Source of the DNA: Bradyrhizobium liaoningense
Lineage (GTDB): Bacteria; Pseudomonadota; Alphaproteobacteria; Rhizobiales; Xanthobacteraceae
NCBI RefSeq assembly: GCF_018130825.1
Contig: NZ_JAFCJS010000001.1
Coordinates: 62,001-126,000, forward strand
Length of the DNA: 64,000 bases
Direction: 5' to 3'
Under the pieces are notes generated by a model. The model saw only the letters and a program-made list of their open reading frames with translations, was not told the origin of the DNA and did no database searches. The position numbers and the translations under genes were made by a program. Below, piece by piece: positions 1 through 8,597 of this stretch; within the stretch, counting starts at the first letter, position 1, and the number at the start of each line of letters is the position of its first letter.

Positions 1-2
1 CC

Positions 3-1064
3 AAGCCCGTCTCCGACGTCGTGCTGATCGCGCGCGTGCGCTCGCTGACGCGGCTGAAGATGATGACCGATGAGCTGCGCATGCGCGCCATCACCTCGCT
101 CGAGATCGGCATGCAGGCGCCCGAACGCAGCGCCGTCGCCGACACCGGCAAGGGCGGCCGTATCCTCCTGGTCGACGACCGCGAGTCCTCCTATCAGCGG
201 CTGGCGACGATCCTCGCCGCCGAGCACACCATCGACGTCGAGCCGAACCCGACGGAGGCGCTGTTCCACGCCGCCGAGGGCAATTACGACCTCCTGATCG
301 TCTCGCTCGACCTCAACAATTTCGACGGCCTGCGCCTGTGCAGCCAGGCGCGCTCGCTGGAGCGCACGCGCCATGTGCCGATCCTCGCCATCGCCGACCC
401 CGAGAACTCGACGCGGCTGCTCCGCGGCCTCGAGATCGGCGTCAACGACTATCTGCTGCGCCCCATCGACAAGACCGAGCTGCTGGCGCGCGCCCGCACC
501 CAGATCCGCCGGCGCCGCTACACCGATCATTTGCGCGACAACGTGCAGAACTCGATCGAGATGGCGATCACCGACGCGCTCACGGGCCTGCACAATCGCC
601 GCTATATGGAGAGCCATCTGGCGACGCTCGCCGAGCAGGCCGCGACCCGCGGCAAGCCGCTGGCGCTGATGATCCTCGACATCGACTACTTCAAGTCGAT
701 CAACGACAATTACGGCCACGACGCCGGCGACGACGTGCTGCGCGAGTTCGCAGTGCGCGTGCGCAAGTCGATCCGCGGCATTGATCTCGCCTGCCGCTAC
801 GGCGGCGAGGAGTTCGTCATCGTGATGCCGGAGACCGATCTCCACGTCGCCGGCATGGTCGCCGAGCGCCTGCGCCGCTCGATCGCGGGCGAGCCGTTCG
901 CGATCCACAAGGGCAGCAAGCGCATCGAGGTCACGATCTCGATCGGGCTCACCACGCTGGAGCAGAAGGGCGAGGCGGTCGCCGACGTCCTCAAGCGCGC
1001 CGACACCGCGCTCTACCGGGCCAAGCACGACGGCCGCAATCGCGTGGTGTCGCAGGCGGCGTGA
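3..1064 (+). CDS. pleD: PleD-type diguanylate cyclase response regulator (3' part)
   Basis: The gene enters from the left edge, so its first receiver domain is mostly missing; the frame is open from base 3. What remains is the end of REC1, a second receiver-like domain starting at RILLVDD (about base 163), and a GGDEF domain. The catalytic loop GGEEF is at 801-815, and an inhibitory RxxD site (RGID) lies five residues before it. These define a cyclase making c-di-GMP from two GTP, with product feedback. In REC2 the phospho-acceptor position carries Ser (the stretch IVSLDLNNFDG), matching the non-phosphorylated adaptor receiver of Caulobacter PleD. In that family, phosphorylated REC1 drives dimerisation and the motile-to-sessile switch. 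No partner kinase is visible in the window. A GTG at base 21 is internal, not the start. Confidence 0.93.
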   Translation, partial: KPVSDVVLIARVRSLTRLKMMTDELRMRAITSLEIGMQAPERSAVADTGKGGRILLVDDRESSYQRLATILAAEHTIDVEPNPTEALFHAAEGNYDLLIVSLDLNNFDGLRLCSQARSLERTRHVPILAIADPENSTRLLRGLEIGVNDYLLRPIDKTELLARARTQIRRRRYTDHLRDNVQNSIEMAITDALTGLHNRRYMESHLATLAEQAATRGKPLALMILDIDYFKSINDNYGHDAGDDVLREFAVRVRKSIRGIDLACRYGGEEFVIVMPETDLHVAGMVAERLRRSIAGEPFAIHKGSKRIEVTISIGLTTLEQKGEAVADVLKRADTALYRAKHDGRNRVVSQAA

Positions 1065-1239
1065 GAGCTGCTGCGACATAAAAGTTGCGAAACAACCCCA
1101 TGCACAGTAGGCGGCGCTAGTCGGATCAATGGCTTGCGTGGGTGGCAAACAGGGCTTGCGCTGGCGGTAGCGCTGTTTGACCCGTCGGGCAAAACAGGAG
1201 CATATTGATACGATCACGGCAGTCCTACAAACTCCGCTG

Positions 1240-1338
1240 TCATTCCCCGCGAAGGCGGGGAATCCAGTACGCCGCGGCCTCTCGGTTCAATCACAACCGC
1301 CTCTGGAATACTGGATCACCCGCCTTCGCGGGTGATGA
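1240..1338. repeat. Intergenic inverted repeat, about 30-bp arms
   Basis: Two near-identical arms face each other at 1240-1269 and 1309-1338, each with the core CCCGCGAAGGCGGG and ending GATCCAGTA or AATCCAGTA. It sits between the convergent pleD and tetR genes and fits a dispersed palindromic element. Nothing else is recognisable in the 1065-1362 gap. Confidence 0.8.
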
Positions 1339-1362
1339 CACCTGACGATACGGGGACAGCGA

Positions 1363-1959
1363 CTATTTCGCGGGCTTGCGTCCCTTCTCCGCATCACCAC
1401 CCACATCCACCCCGGCATTCCGCAGCAACACCGTCGCCGCTTCCTTCGCCGCCCGCGCCATCGCCGGATCGTCGCGCACGAGGTCCTGGGCGATCGAGCC
1501 GTCGACCAGCAGCACCAGCTGCGTCGCCAGCGCCTCCGCATTGGCAACGCCGAGCTCGTTCAACCGCTCGCGAAACCAGAGGCGGCGGCTTTCCTTGAAG
1601 GCGATCGCGATCTTCTTCACGGCGCGGTCGGAGGGCCCGAGCTCGGCGACCGCATTCACGAATGGGCAGCCGCGAAAATCCTTCGCCGCAAAGCGCCGCT
1701 CCAGCGAATCGAACGTTGCAAGAATCTGCTCGGCCGGCGGCTTGTCTGAGGGGCGGGCGTGCACGAAGCGGCGCTCGAGGTAGGCCGCGATCAGCGCGTC
1801 CTTGGAGGGGAAGTGGTTGTAGAGCGTGCGCTTGGAGATGCCGATCTCGGCCGCGATGGTGTCGACACCGATGGCACGAATACCTTGCAGATAGAACAGC
1901 TTGTCGGCGGTCTGAAGGATCCGCTCTTTCATCGTCTGTGGGGCGGGCGGGGGAGCCAT
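1363..1959 (-). CDS. TetR/AcrR family transcriptional repressor
   Basis: A 198-residue protein, usual size for TetR. The N-terminal helix-turn-helix (about residues 12-55) contains GVDTIAAEIGISKRTLYNHF, a classic TetR recognition helix followed by PSKDALIAAYL. The C-terminal ligand domain is family-divergent, so the inducer cannot be read. It is divergent from the MFS gene at 2090, and the 130-bp gap holds a perfect palindrome at 2012-2027. The simplest reading is a local repressor controlling itself and the transporter, released by a transporter substrate (inference). An in-frame ATG ten codons in is an alternative start; the outer one has the weak SD-like AGGAC. Confidence 0.88.
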   Translation of the reverse strand: MAPPPAPQTMKERILQTADKLFYLQGIRAIGVDTIAAEIGISKRTLYNHFPSKDALIAAYLERRFVHARPSDKPPAEQILATFDSLERRFAAKDFRGCPFVNAVAELGPSDRAVKKIAIAFKESRRLWFRERLNELGVANAEALATQLVLLVDGSIAQDLVRDDPAMARAAKEAATVLLRNAGVDVGGDAEKGRKPAK

Positions 1960-2011
1960 GCGGAGCTAAGCGTCCTGTTCGCTTGACAGCTGCGGCCATC
2001 TATAGCCTAAG

Positions 2012-2027
2012 TACACAGGTCTGTGTA
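2012..2027. promoter_or_regulatory. Probable TetR operator
   Basis: TACACAG-GT-CTGTGTA is a perfect 7-bp inverted repeat with a 2-bp centre, midway between the divergent tetR and MFS genes. Position and symmetry are those of a TetR dimer site; binding is inferred. Confidence 0.65.
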
Positions 2028-2089
2028 ACCAAAATCATCGGCAAAAACAGACGACGGCACGCGTGCCGCGCCCAAAAGGGAGAAGAAAA

Positions 2090-3328
2090 ATGCCCCTGTT
2101 GCAGGTCCTGCGTCCGACCTTGCCGATCCTGATCGGCGCCTCGATCATGCTGACGCTGAGCATGGGGCTGCGGCAGAGCCTCGGCATCTTCATGCAGCCG
2201 CTGACGCATGACATCCACATTTCGATCTCGGACTTCACGCTGGCGCTGGCCGTGCAGAACCTCGCCTGGGGCTTCCTGCAGCCGCCCGCCGGCGCGCTCA
2301 CGGTGCGCTACGGCTTTCGCCCGATCATGATCGTGGGCGCGCTGATGTACATTGCGGGGCTCGCGCTGATGGCGACCGCGAACGGGCTCGTCAGCATCAT
2401 GATCGGCGGCGGCATTCTGATCGGCACCTCGCTCGCCTGTACCGCAGCCGCGATCGCGATGTCGGTGGCCGCGCGCGCGGTGCCCGAAACGGTGCGCTCG
2501 ACCGTGCTCGGCATCGTCTCCGGCGCGGGCTCGCTCGGCGCGCTCTTGTCGGCGCCGATCGGGCAGATGCTCAACGAAGGTTTCGGCTGGCGCATCGGGC
2601 TAGCCGGCTTCGTCGTCATGTCGGTGCTGATGATCCCCGCGGCCTGGTACGCCGGGCGCATCGACAGGATCCCGCTGCCGAAGCCGGCCGCTGATGACAT
2701 CGGCGACGCCTCGGCCGCGACTGCGGCGAAAACCGCGTTCGGCAACGCCTCCTTCGTGGTGATGACCTGCGCCTATCTCGTCTGCGGCATGCAGCTCGTG
2801 TTTCTGACCACGCACCTGCCGTCCTACCTTGCGATCTGCGGCCTCGATCCGATGCTGAGCGCGCAGACGCTCGGCATGATCGGCGGCTTCAACGTGCTCG
2901 GCTCGCTGTTCTTCGGCTGGGCCGGCCAGCGCTGGAACAAGCTCGCGCTCCTGGGCGGCATCTACATCCTGCGCTCGCTGGCGCTCGCCTGGTACTTCAT
3001 GCTCCCGGCAACGCCGTTCTCGACGCTGCTGTTCGGCGCGATCATGGGCTTCCTCTGGATGGGCGTCGGCCCGCTGGTCGCCGGCGCCGTCGCCGAGATG
3101 TTCGGCCTGCGCTGGCAGGCGATGATCCAGGGCCTCGCCTTCATGAGCCACCAGATCGGCAGCTTCCTCGGCGCCTATGGAGGCGGGGTGCTCTACGACG
3201 CGCTCGGCTCCTACACCATGGCCTGGCGTATCGGCGTCGCGCTTGGCCTTGCCGGCGGCATCGTACAGGTGGCGTTCGCGCTGACCCGGCCGTCGCAGCC
3301 GCCGGCACCGGTGTTGAAGGCGGCGTAG
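2090..3328 (+). CDS. MFS transporter (12 TM)
   Basis: A 412-residue polytopic inner-membrane protein with alternating hydrophobic segments throughout, including ILIGASIMLTLSMGLRQSLG at the N-terminus and a second six-helix half after the central loop near residues 195-220. It resembles MFS carriers of the oxalate/formate-antiporter-like type (no close subfamily proven); the substrate is not readable. The ATG at 2090 is chosen because GGGAG lies 5-9 bases before it; a GTG at 2063 would add nine charged residues and lacks an SD. Divergence from a TetR gene with a shared operator suggests inducible efflux or uptake of the TetR ligand. Confidence 0.88.
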   Translation: MPLLQVLRPTLPILIGASIMLTLSMGLRQSLGIFMQPLTHDIHISISDFTLALAVQNLAWGFLQPPAGALTVRYGFRPIMIVGALMYIAGLALMATANGLVSIMIGGGILIGTSLACTAAAIAMSVAARAVPETVRSTVLGIVSGAGSLGALLSAPIGQMLNEGFGWRIGLAGFVVMSVLMIPAAWYAGRIDRIPLPKPAADDIGDASAATAAKTAFGNASFVVMTCAYLVCGMQLVFLTTHLPSYLAICGLDPMLSAQTLGMIGGFNVLGSLFFGWAGQRWNKLALLGGIYILRSLALAWYFMLPATPFSTLLFGAIMGFLWMGVGPLVAGAVAEMFGLRWQAMIQGLAFMSHQIGSFLGAYGGGVLYDALGSYTMAWRIGVALGLAGGIVQVAFALTRPSQPPAPVLKAA

Positions 3329-3345
3329 AAGGGGCGGGCTGGCTA

Positions 3346-3404
3346 GTCAGCCTTGAGAGTTACAGCGGACGTCGCGCTGTTCGATCGTGATAGGCCGCTT
3401 GTAA
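3346..3404. repeat. Diverged 59-bp intergenic repeat, copy A
   Basis: Begins GTCAGCCTTGAGAG and ends GGCCGCTTGTAA. It matches the segment at 7377-7434 over its length with scattered substitutions. Both copies lie just 3' of a plus-strand gene. Its function is unknown. Confidence 0.6.
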
Positions 3405-3443
3405 CCCGAAGCCGACATTGGTCGGCGAGGGCGCCCAAAATTG

Positions 3444-3475
3444 AAAAAGGGCCGCTGGCAATATGTCCAGCGGCC
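3444..3475 (-). terminator. Rho-independent terminator for the 3515-3814 gene
   Basis: Read on the minus strand, an 8-9 bp stem GCCGCTGG/CCAGCGGC with an 8-base loop is followed by CCCTTTTTC. It lies 40 bases after the stop of the minus-strand gene. Confidence 0.75.
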
Positions 3476-3514
3476 TCCGCGCTTAACGTGGTTTGCCGCC
3501 GGGTGGCGCCCGGA

Positions 3515-3814
3515 CTAGAGATCGATGCTAACAGCGATGTTACGGCCCTGTAGTTCGGCAATCTTCAACCCGTCAGCCATCACCTGCGCGAACTCCGGGT
3601 CCTTTGCCACGGCCTCCTGCACTTTGCCGTAGACCTCCCAATTGGTGTAGCGCGTCGTAACCAGCAACTCTCCTGCCCAATGGCCAGTGTGGAAACGGGA
3701 CAGCCGAAGAAATTCGGCGCCGTGTTTTTCGAAGATTTTCTTCGCCCGCCCGACAACCTTGGTCATTTCCTCGGGCTTGTCGGTTTTGAAGCGAGTGAAT
3801 TGAACGATCGGCAT
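3515..3814 (-). CDS. Small conserved hypothetical protein (ABM/ferredoxin-like fold?)
   Basis: A 99-residue protein starting MPIVQFTRFKTDKPEEM with a strong SD (AAGGAGGT, about 6 bases before ATG) and its own terminator downstream, so it is certainly a gene. An initial beta strand, then an amphipathic helix with KVVGRAKKIFEKHGAEFLRL, then GELLVTTRYTNW and a second helix ending AVAKDPEFAQVM, suggests a dimeric alpha+beta barrel of the ABM/NIPSNAP/DUF6854 kind (fold guess only). No catalytic residue can be assigned. The gene is visibly richer in A and T than its neighbours, as is the following PNPOx gene, which hints at a shared foreign origin. Confidence 0.8.
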   Translation of the reverse strand: MPIVQFTRFKTDKPEEMTKVVGRAKKIFEKHGAEFLRLSRFHTGHWAGELLVTTRYTNWEVYGKVQEAVAKDPEFAQVMADGLKIAELQGRNIAVSIDL

Positions 3815-4343
3815 GGGACTACCTCCTTAGCGATGTAAAATGTCCAAGAGGCATGTATCGAGTGACCTTTGGGAGCGAACCCCAATGCAATCTCGATGAA
3901 GGTTTGTCTTCATCGATTAATTTTGGTTCAGGGTTCGCAAGAGACAGTAACGCTGCCGTATCTCGGCTCACATCGTTACTGGCTAAAACCGGTGGGCCGA
4001 TATCAAGACCTGAGCTGTTCGGGCGTGTAGAGCAGCTCACATCACGCGAGGACTTGCCGATGACATCGAATTCCGTCCCATTCGGCTGTCCGCTCAGTAG
4101 GACATAGCTAGACTTGCTCACGCCGAGTTCTTCGCATTTTGACCCATTGCGCCCCGTTTGCGGTGCGCAAGGAAAATCCGAAGTTAGGGCCAAACCGGAA
4201 GTCGTCGGTTAAGCTTAAACTGGCGCTTTGACCCGCACCTGACATCCGTGGTCAGTTTTTGCTGTGGGGCGCAATCCTAGTTCGAAGGTGTGGTAAGTTG
4301 TAGTCATTCGCCCGAGGGCATCGCTCAGTAGCGAGGACATCAG
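3815..4343. other. Intergenic stretch, no convincing gene
   Basis: Open frames here lack SD sequences and protein-like composition. The part near 4140-4215 looks like degenerate intergenic repeat. The direct upstream region of the 4344 gene must be the 3' end of this stretch. Confidence 0.5.
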
Positions 4344-5009
4344 ATGAGCCGATTGTATGGACCTGTCCACCGTTCATTGCAGGACCGTTTCGACACACGG
4401 CGGCTTGCCGACAATGTCGAAGCGCGCGTGGTGCTCACCGAAGTCTCGCCCGAGCATAAGGCGTTCATTGAAAGCCGCGACATGTTCTTCCTGTCTACCA
4501 TTGATCATCAGGGCCGACCAACCGTGTCCTATAAGGGCGGCGATCCCGGGTTTGTTCGTGTTATCAATAGTAAGACCGTCGTCTTTCCTTGTTACGATGG
4601 TAACGGCATGTTCTATTCTACAGGTAATTTGCTTGGAAATCCGCAGGTCGGCATGCTCTTTATCAACTTTGAGAAGCCGCATCGTCTGCGCCTGCAAGGC
4701 ATCGCCAGTATTGATGATAACGATCCTCTGCTGTCGGAGTACGCTGAGGCGCAACTGGTCGTCCGGGTGAGCGTGACTGAAATTTTTCGTAACTGCCCAC
4801 GCTATGTACACCGATACAAAAAGATACAACCGTCAGAATTTGTGCCTCGCTCGACATGCGAAACGCCTTTGGCCCCCTGGAAGCGTGTCGATGATATACA
4901 GGCCTCTTTACCCGCGAAGGACCGCGCTCGCGTCGAGCGAGAAGGCAATCTGCTCTCGCGAGCAGAGTATGAAAAGTACCTCAGTGACGTTGGGAGCCGC
5001 GAGACTTAA
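4344..5009 (+). CDS. Pyridoxamine 5'-phosphate oxidase-like FMN-binding protein
   Basis: A 221-residue protein. The core SPEHKAFIESRDMFFLSTID followed by GRPTVSYKGGDPGFVRV is the split-barrel signature of the PNPOx-like family, whose members bind FMN or F420 and reduce or oxidise small molecules. YSTGNLLGNPQVGMLFINFE is the second conserved strand pair. The C-terminal part, with NCPRYVHRYK, matches the group often labelled pyridoxamine 5'-phosphate oxidase family and unrelated to vitamin B6 synthesis. The SD is GAGGA about 6 bases upstream. Base composition is more AT-rich than the window average, suggesting transfer. The substrate is unknown. Confidence 0.85.
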   Translation: MSRLYGPVHRSLQDRFDTRRLADNVEARVVLTEVSPEHKAFIESRDMFFLSTIDHQGRPTVSYKGGDPGFVRVINSKTVVFPCYDGNGMFYSTGNLLGNPQVGMLFINFEKPHRLRLQGIASIDDNDPLLSEYAEAQLVVRVSVTEIFRNCPRYVHRYKKIQPSEFVPRSTCETPLAPWKRVDDIQASLPAKDRARVEREGNLLSRAEYEKYLSDVGSRET

Positions 5010-5658
5010 GCCGCGTGACTGACGATACAAGAACGTTGGGCACGACCGCCGATGAGATGATCGAGTAAAGGCATTTTGCTGCACTGCATGAGTCCGAGAA
5101 TGGCCCAACGTTGACATCGAACGACCGGGCATAAAGGTCGTCTTCGGTGCGAAGAGCGGACGCCCGCAGCGACCGTAGCCGCCGGTGTTGCGGACGGCGT
5201 AGACGAAGCGTCGAGCGGCTCGCTCAGGCATCGCGGGCCGCCCGCGCCGCGTTGGAGGACCTGTCGCGCGCTGGCGGATGGTTGCGTGGTTGCCCGGCAG
5301 CTGAAGCGGCCTGGTGAGCGAGCGACGCTGCGGCCCACACATTGAACAAACGCCTCAGACGGGCCGCCAGCAGCAGAACCTTCTTCCTCGGGGTCGGCGT
5401 CGTCGCGCACGGGAGGGATGCGAGCGCCTGCAAGGAGCCGCGATGTGCCATGATGGCAAGCCATCCGGCACGATAGCGGTGCAAACGATCAGATGCGCGG
5501 ATCATGTGGCATCTTCTCCGGTTGAACGACGATTGACCGGTCTTTAAACTCGACCGATCCCTCACGCTTGACGGAGTACTTCAGGACACGTTGGTTTTTT
5601 CCTGAGTTGGAGATTGTTTCGACGACAGCGGCGATATGCGGCCAGCCTCGGCAAGGAA
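5010..5658. other. Long intergenic region with degenerate coding-like remnants
   Basis: About 650 bases. Overlapping minus-strand frames (5006-5464, 5224-5565) are Arg/Ala/Pro-rich shadows without SD. The segment 5130-5190 has a short GC-rich string (GCCGCCGG-GTTGCGGACGGC) resembling 10120-10155. I see no intact gene; the last 100 bases must carry the promoter of the 5659 gene. Confidence 0.5.
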
Positions 5659-7308
5659 ATGATAGTGGTAGTTAAATACCGTTTTTCGGATTTCGAGGTC
5701 GATCTAAGCCAGCAAGAGCTTCGACGTGAGGGGACGCCTGTCCATATTGAACCTCAGGTTTTCGATCTCATCGTTCATCTGGTGCGCAACCACGAGAGGG
5801 TGGTGAGCAAGGACGAACTCATCGACATCGTGTGGAACGGCCGCATCATCTCCGAGGCGGCTTTTTCCAGCCGCATCAACGGCGCCCGGCGCGTGCTTGG
5901 AGACAACGGAACTGATCAGCTCTTCATCAGGACGCTGCATCGGCGCGGCTTCCGGTTCGTGGCTCCGGTCCAGGCGATCGGCGGCTCTGACGCCGATGCA
6001 ATCCGGCTTGCGCCGGACCACCGCGCAACGATCGACGTTCCGAAGCAGGCATCGCTCTTTGCCGACGTGTCTCATCTCGGCGACGTCGTTTCGGAAGCGG
6101 TCAAGGCCGAGGCAAATTCACGTTTGTTCATCGCCGTGCTGCCGTTCACGAACATGTCGAGTGATCCGGAGAACGATTATTTCAGCTACGGATTGACGGA
6201 AGACATCATCCGGCTTCTCGCCCGCAACCGCTGGCTTTCCGTGATCTCGCGCCACTCGACGATCGGGTTTCAGGGGCGGGTCGTTGACGCGCGCGACGTC
6301 GGTGCGCAGCTCGGCGTGAGTTACGTCATGTCCGGCAGCGTTCGCAAGAGCCGCGATGTGATCAGGATTACGGCGGAGCTGACCCGGGCCGCGGACGGGA
6401 TGCAACTTTGGTCCGACAAATACGAGCTTCAACTCGAGAACATTTTCGATATCCAGGAAGAGATGGCCAAGCAGATCGCCGCCACCATCGAACCCGAATT
6501 GTCGAAAGTGGAGCAGCAGCTCGCCGCACGAAAGGCGCCCGAAAGCCTCGACGCGTGGGACTGTTACCAGCGCGGGCTATGGAATCTCTGGCGATTTACC
6601 ACGCCGGGATTCGACCAGGCTGAGGACTATTTCCAGCGTGCCATCGCGGCAGATCCCGGCTTTGCGCGTGGACATGGGGCGCTTGCCTACGTCAACATCC
6701 AGCGCGCGCTCTATGATGATCCGAAGATTCGGCCCGCGCGACTAGAAACGGCGTTGCGCCAGTCGCGTCTCGCGGTGACGCTCGATGAGCTCGATTGCTT
6801 TTGTCATTGCGCCCTGGGACGGGCGCTATGCCTGATGCGTCAGAACGACGAGGCGCTGGCGGCCATCGACACGTCGCTGGAGCTCAATCCAAGCTTCGCG
6901 CAGGGATATTTTGCACAAGGGTTCAATCTGCTGTGGTGCGGGCGGGAGCTCGAAGCCGAAGCGCTGCTTGATCGCGCGACAATGCTCAGTCCCCGCGACA
7001 GCCATCTCTGGAGCTTTCACCACGTTCGTTCCTGGACGCATTTCTCGCTCGAGGAATACGACATTGCGGTGGAGTTTGCGCGCAGGGCGACGCGGCAACC
7101 GAACGCCACGTATCGCGCTTATGCGACACTGGCGGCGTCCCTTGGCCGCCTGGATGAAAGGGCGCAGGCACGCGTGGCCACCGCTGAGCTGCTGCAACGC
7201 AAGCCGGACTACAGGATAGACACGGCGCGGCAGGAGCTGTTCTTTTGCAACGATCAAGGCTTCGTCGATCGTTTCGCTGAAGGACTGGCTGTTGCCGGCA
7301 TCAGGTAA
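5659..7308 (+). CDS. CadC-type winged-helix regulator with TolB-like and TPR domains
   Basis: About 550 residues. An OmpR/PhoB-type winged helix (residues about 5-100) includes LRREGTPVHIEPQVFDLIVH and the recognition region SRINGARRVLGDNG. A TolB-N-like segment follows (IAVLPFTNMSSDPENDYFSYG), then SYVMSGSVRKSRDVIRITAEL, and from about residue 290 a series of TPR helices (FARGHGALAYVNIQ, FAQGYFAQGFNLLWCG). This architecture occurs in alphaproteobacterial CadC-like and adenylate-cyclase-associated proteins that bind DNA without phosphorylation. No membrane segment is seen, so it is probably cytoplasmic. The start could be GTG 5665, which has better spacing from AAGGA; ATG 5659 is given. The adjacent convergent NAT gene is a possible but unproven target. 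Confidence 0.85.
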   Translation: MIVVVKYRFSDFEVDLSQQELRREGTPVHIEPQVFDLIVHLVRNHERVVSKDELIDIVWNGRIISEAAFSSRINGARRVLGDNGTDQLFIRTLHRRGFRFVAPVQAIGGSDADAIRLAPDHRATIDVPKQASLFADVSHLGDVVSEAVKAEANSRLFIAVLPFTNMSSDPENDYFSYGLTEDIIRLLARNRWLSVISRHSTIGFQGRVVDARDVGAQLGVSYVMSGSVRKSRDVIRITAELTRAADGMQLWSDKYELQLENIFDIQEEMAKQIAATIEPELSKVEQQLAARKAPESLDAWDCYQRGLWNLWRFTTPGFDQAEDYFQRAIAADPGFARGHGALAYVNIQRALYDDPKIRPARLETALRQSRLAVTLDELDCFCHCALGRALCLMRQNDEALAAIDTSLELNPSFAQGYFAQGFNLLWCGRELEAEALLDRATMLSPRDSHLWSFHHVRSWTHFSLEEYDIAVEFARRATRQPNATYRAYATLAASLGRLDERAQARVATAELLQRKPDYRIDTARQELFFCNDQGFVDRFAEGLAVAGIR

Positions 7309-7376
7309 GTAGACGGCGGACGCCTGGCAGAGCACTGGTCAAGGTGCGCCGTAGGCGGGGCGTGTGGTCTGCCTTC

Positions 7377-7434
7377 GTCAGCTTGGAGGCTGACCGCGGA
7401 TGCCGCGCTGCCTGGTCGAGACAAGCCGCTTGTA
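7377..7434. repeat. Diverged 59-bp intergenic repeat, copy B
   Basis: Partner of the copy at 3346-3404: same ends (GTCAG and AGCCGCTTGTAA) and shared CGCGCTG core. On the minus strand both copies read as similar peptides (ITSGLSR and VTSGLSR, then a short ASAV or TSAV string). Confidence 0.6.
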
Positions 7435-7464
7435 ATCCATTCCGGAAATCGACTCGAAGAGAGC

Positions 7465-8319
7465 CTAAGCAAAGAACGGGTGGGGAGCGTCTCCCGTTCC
7501 TTTCGCCTTCATGACGGCGATGCACTGATCGATCTGCTGATCGGACATGTTCAGTCCGAATTCGCCGCACAGCACGTCCCTGAACTCTCTCTCGGTCATC
7601 AGCCGGCGTTTCTCCGCGTGCCCGTCTGCGTCCCGGACGGTGACACGCGCGTTGTACATGGTGATCCGGCTCCTGTTCGGTCCCGGCTTTGCCACGATGA
7701 TGTTGCCTTGGTACGGCGTGTCCGGATAAGTCGCCGTGTACCAGTTGGTGATCTCGTATTCGCCATCGTAGCGAGGGTAGGGAATGACCCGGTAAATGTG
7801 CTGCCAGCCATGCTTGAGCCGCGCCTGGAGCGTCAGCTCGCCGCCAACATCGATGAAGCGCATGACCTCGTGGGGTGTCTCTTGTTCGATCTGCGGCACA
7901 AGCATCAGCGCGCAGGTCGGCGCGAGGTTGCCGAACCCGACATCTGCGAGATAGGTGCCCTCCGGCAGGTCCACTTTCAGCAACATGTGGATGGCCGGGC
8001 GCGGTGCATCGATCTCCAACCCGCGCACGACGCGCCCTTGCAGGCTTGTGATCCTGTAGCCGAGCGACCGAAGCCCGGCTCGGAACAGCATGTTCTGTTC
8101 AAAGCAGTATCCGCCTCGTCCGCCGGCAATCATCTTCTGCTGGAGCGTAGGCACATCGAGCTTGGGCGGACGCCCGAGCATGATATCGAGCGTTTCGTAT
8201 GGAATTGAATGCGAGTGTGCGAGAATGAGCTGATTTAGAGTCTCGAGCGTTGGCGCGAGCGGCCCATTATAGCCGATGCGCGCAAGCCAGGCCTTCTGAT
8301 CGAGTTGAGTGTCGAACAT
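7465..8319 (-). CDS. nat: Arylamine N-acetyltransferase
   Basis: About 284 residues from ATG 8319, the normal NAT length. It transfers acetyl from acetyl-CoA to arylamines and hydrazines. The catalytic triad is visible: Cys72 in RGGYCFEQN, His111 in RPAIHMLL and Asp126 in YLADVGFGN, spaced as in Salmonella NAT (C69/H107/D122). The start at 8319 is preferred over the upstream ATG at 8448, because GGAG lies 8 bases before it and the extra 43 residues have no family counterpart. It is cytosolic and monocistronic, convergent with the CadC-like regulator. It may detoxify aromatic amines from soil or plants (inference). Confidence 0.93.
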   Translation of the reverse strand: MFDTQLDQKAWLARIGYNGPLAPTLETLNQLILAHSHSIPYETLDIMLGRPPKLDVPTLQQKMIAGGRGGYCFEQNMLFRAGLRSLGYRITSLQGRVVRGLEIDAPRPAIHMLLKVDLPEGTYLADVGFGNLAPTCALMLVPQIEQETPHEVMRFIDVGGELTLQARLKHGWQHIYRVIPYPRYDGEYEITNWYTATYPDTPYQGNIIVAKPGPNRSRITMYNARVTVRDADGHAEKRRLMTEREFRDVLCGEFGLNMSDQQIDQCIAVMKAKGTGDAPHPFFA

Positions 8320-8438
8320 CGCACGCACTCCGGGGGTCTGGTACGCCCATATTGGCATTCTTCGGCCCGGCGTCCCAGACATATCCGTTCGACGGCTTGG
8401 CTCGATTGGAGTTCGAGAGAACGGCAGCCATTGGCCCA

Positions 8439-8597
8439 TCATCGACATCGAGAGACCTGGTTAGGACGCCGCCGCCTTCCGACGCGCGCCTCTGCGCTCG
8501 CGGATAGCGAGAGGCCCTGCTCAGACCAATGAGGCGAGACAAGCGCCGTGCACGCGATTGTGGCTGCTGCAATGGCAGAAATTCGTACCCATTTCAT
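8439..8597 (-). CDS. Possible small secreted basic peptide
   Basis: A 52-codon frame beginning MKWVRISAIAAATIACTALV looks like a signal peptide (Lys/Arg, then an Ala-rich hydrophobic core), then a short Arg-rich tail containing EARVGRRRR. The SD is weak. The abrupt end suggests a truncated or frameshifted copy of a longer secreted protein. It is upstream of nat on the same strand but 120 bases away from that start. Confidence 0.35.
   Translation of the reverse strand: MKWVRISAIAAATIACTALVSPHWSEQGLSLSASAEARVGRRRRPNQVSRCR

Noticed and set aside
1872..1889. RpoN-like -24/-12 promoter (TGGCACG then TTGC)
   Set aside because: Spacing is two bases too long and it lies inside the tetR coding frame.
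3819..4193. 124-codon minus-strand frame
   Set aside because: No SD, Ser/Pro-rich, no domain; overlaps degenerate intergenic sequence.
5006..5464. Minus-strand 152-codon frame
   Set aside because: Arg/Ala/Ser-rich shadow without SD; remnant at best.
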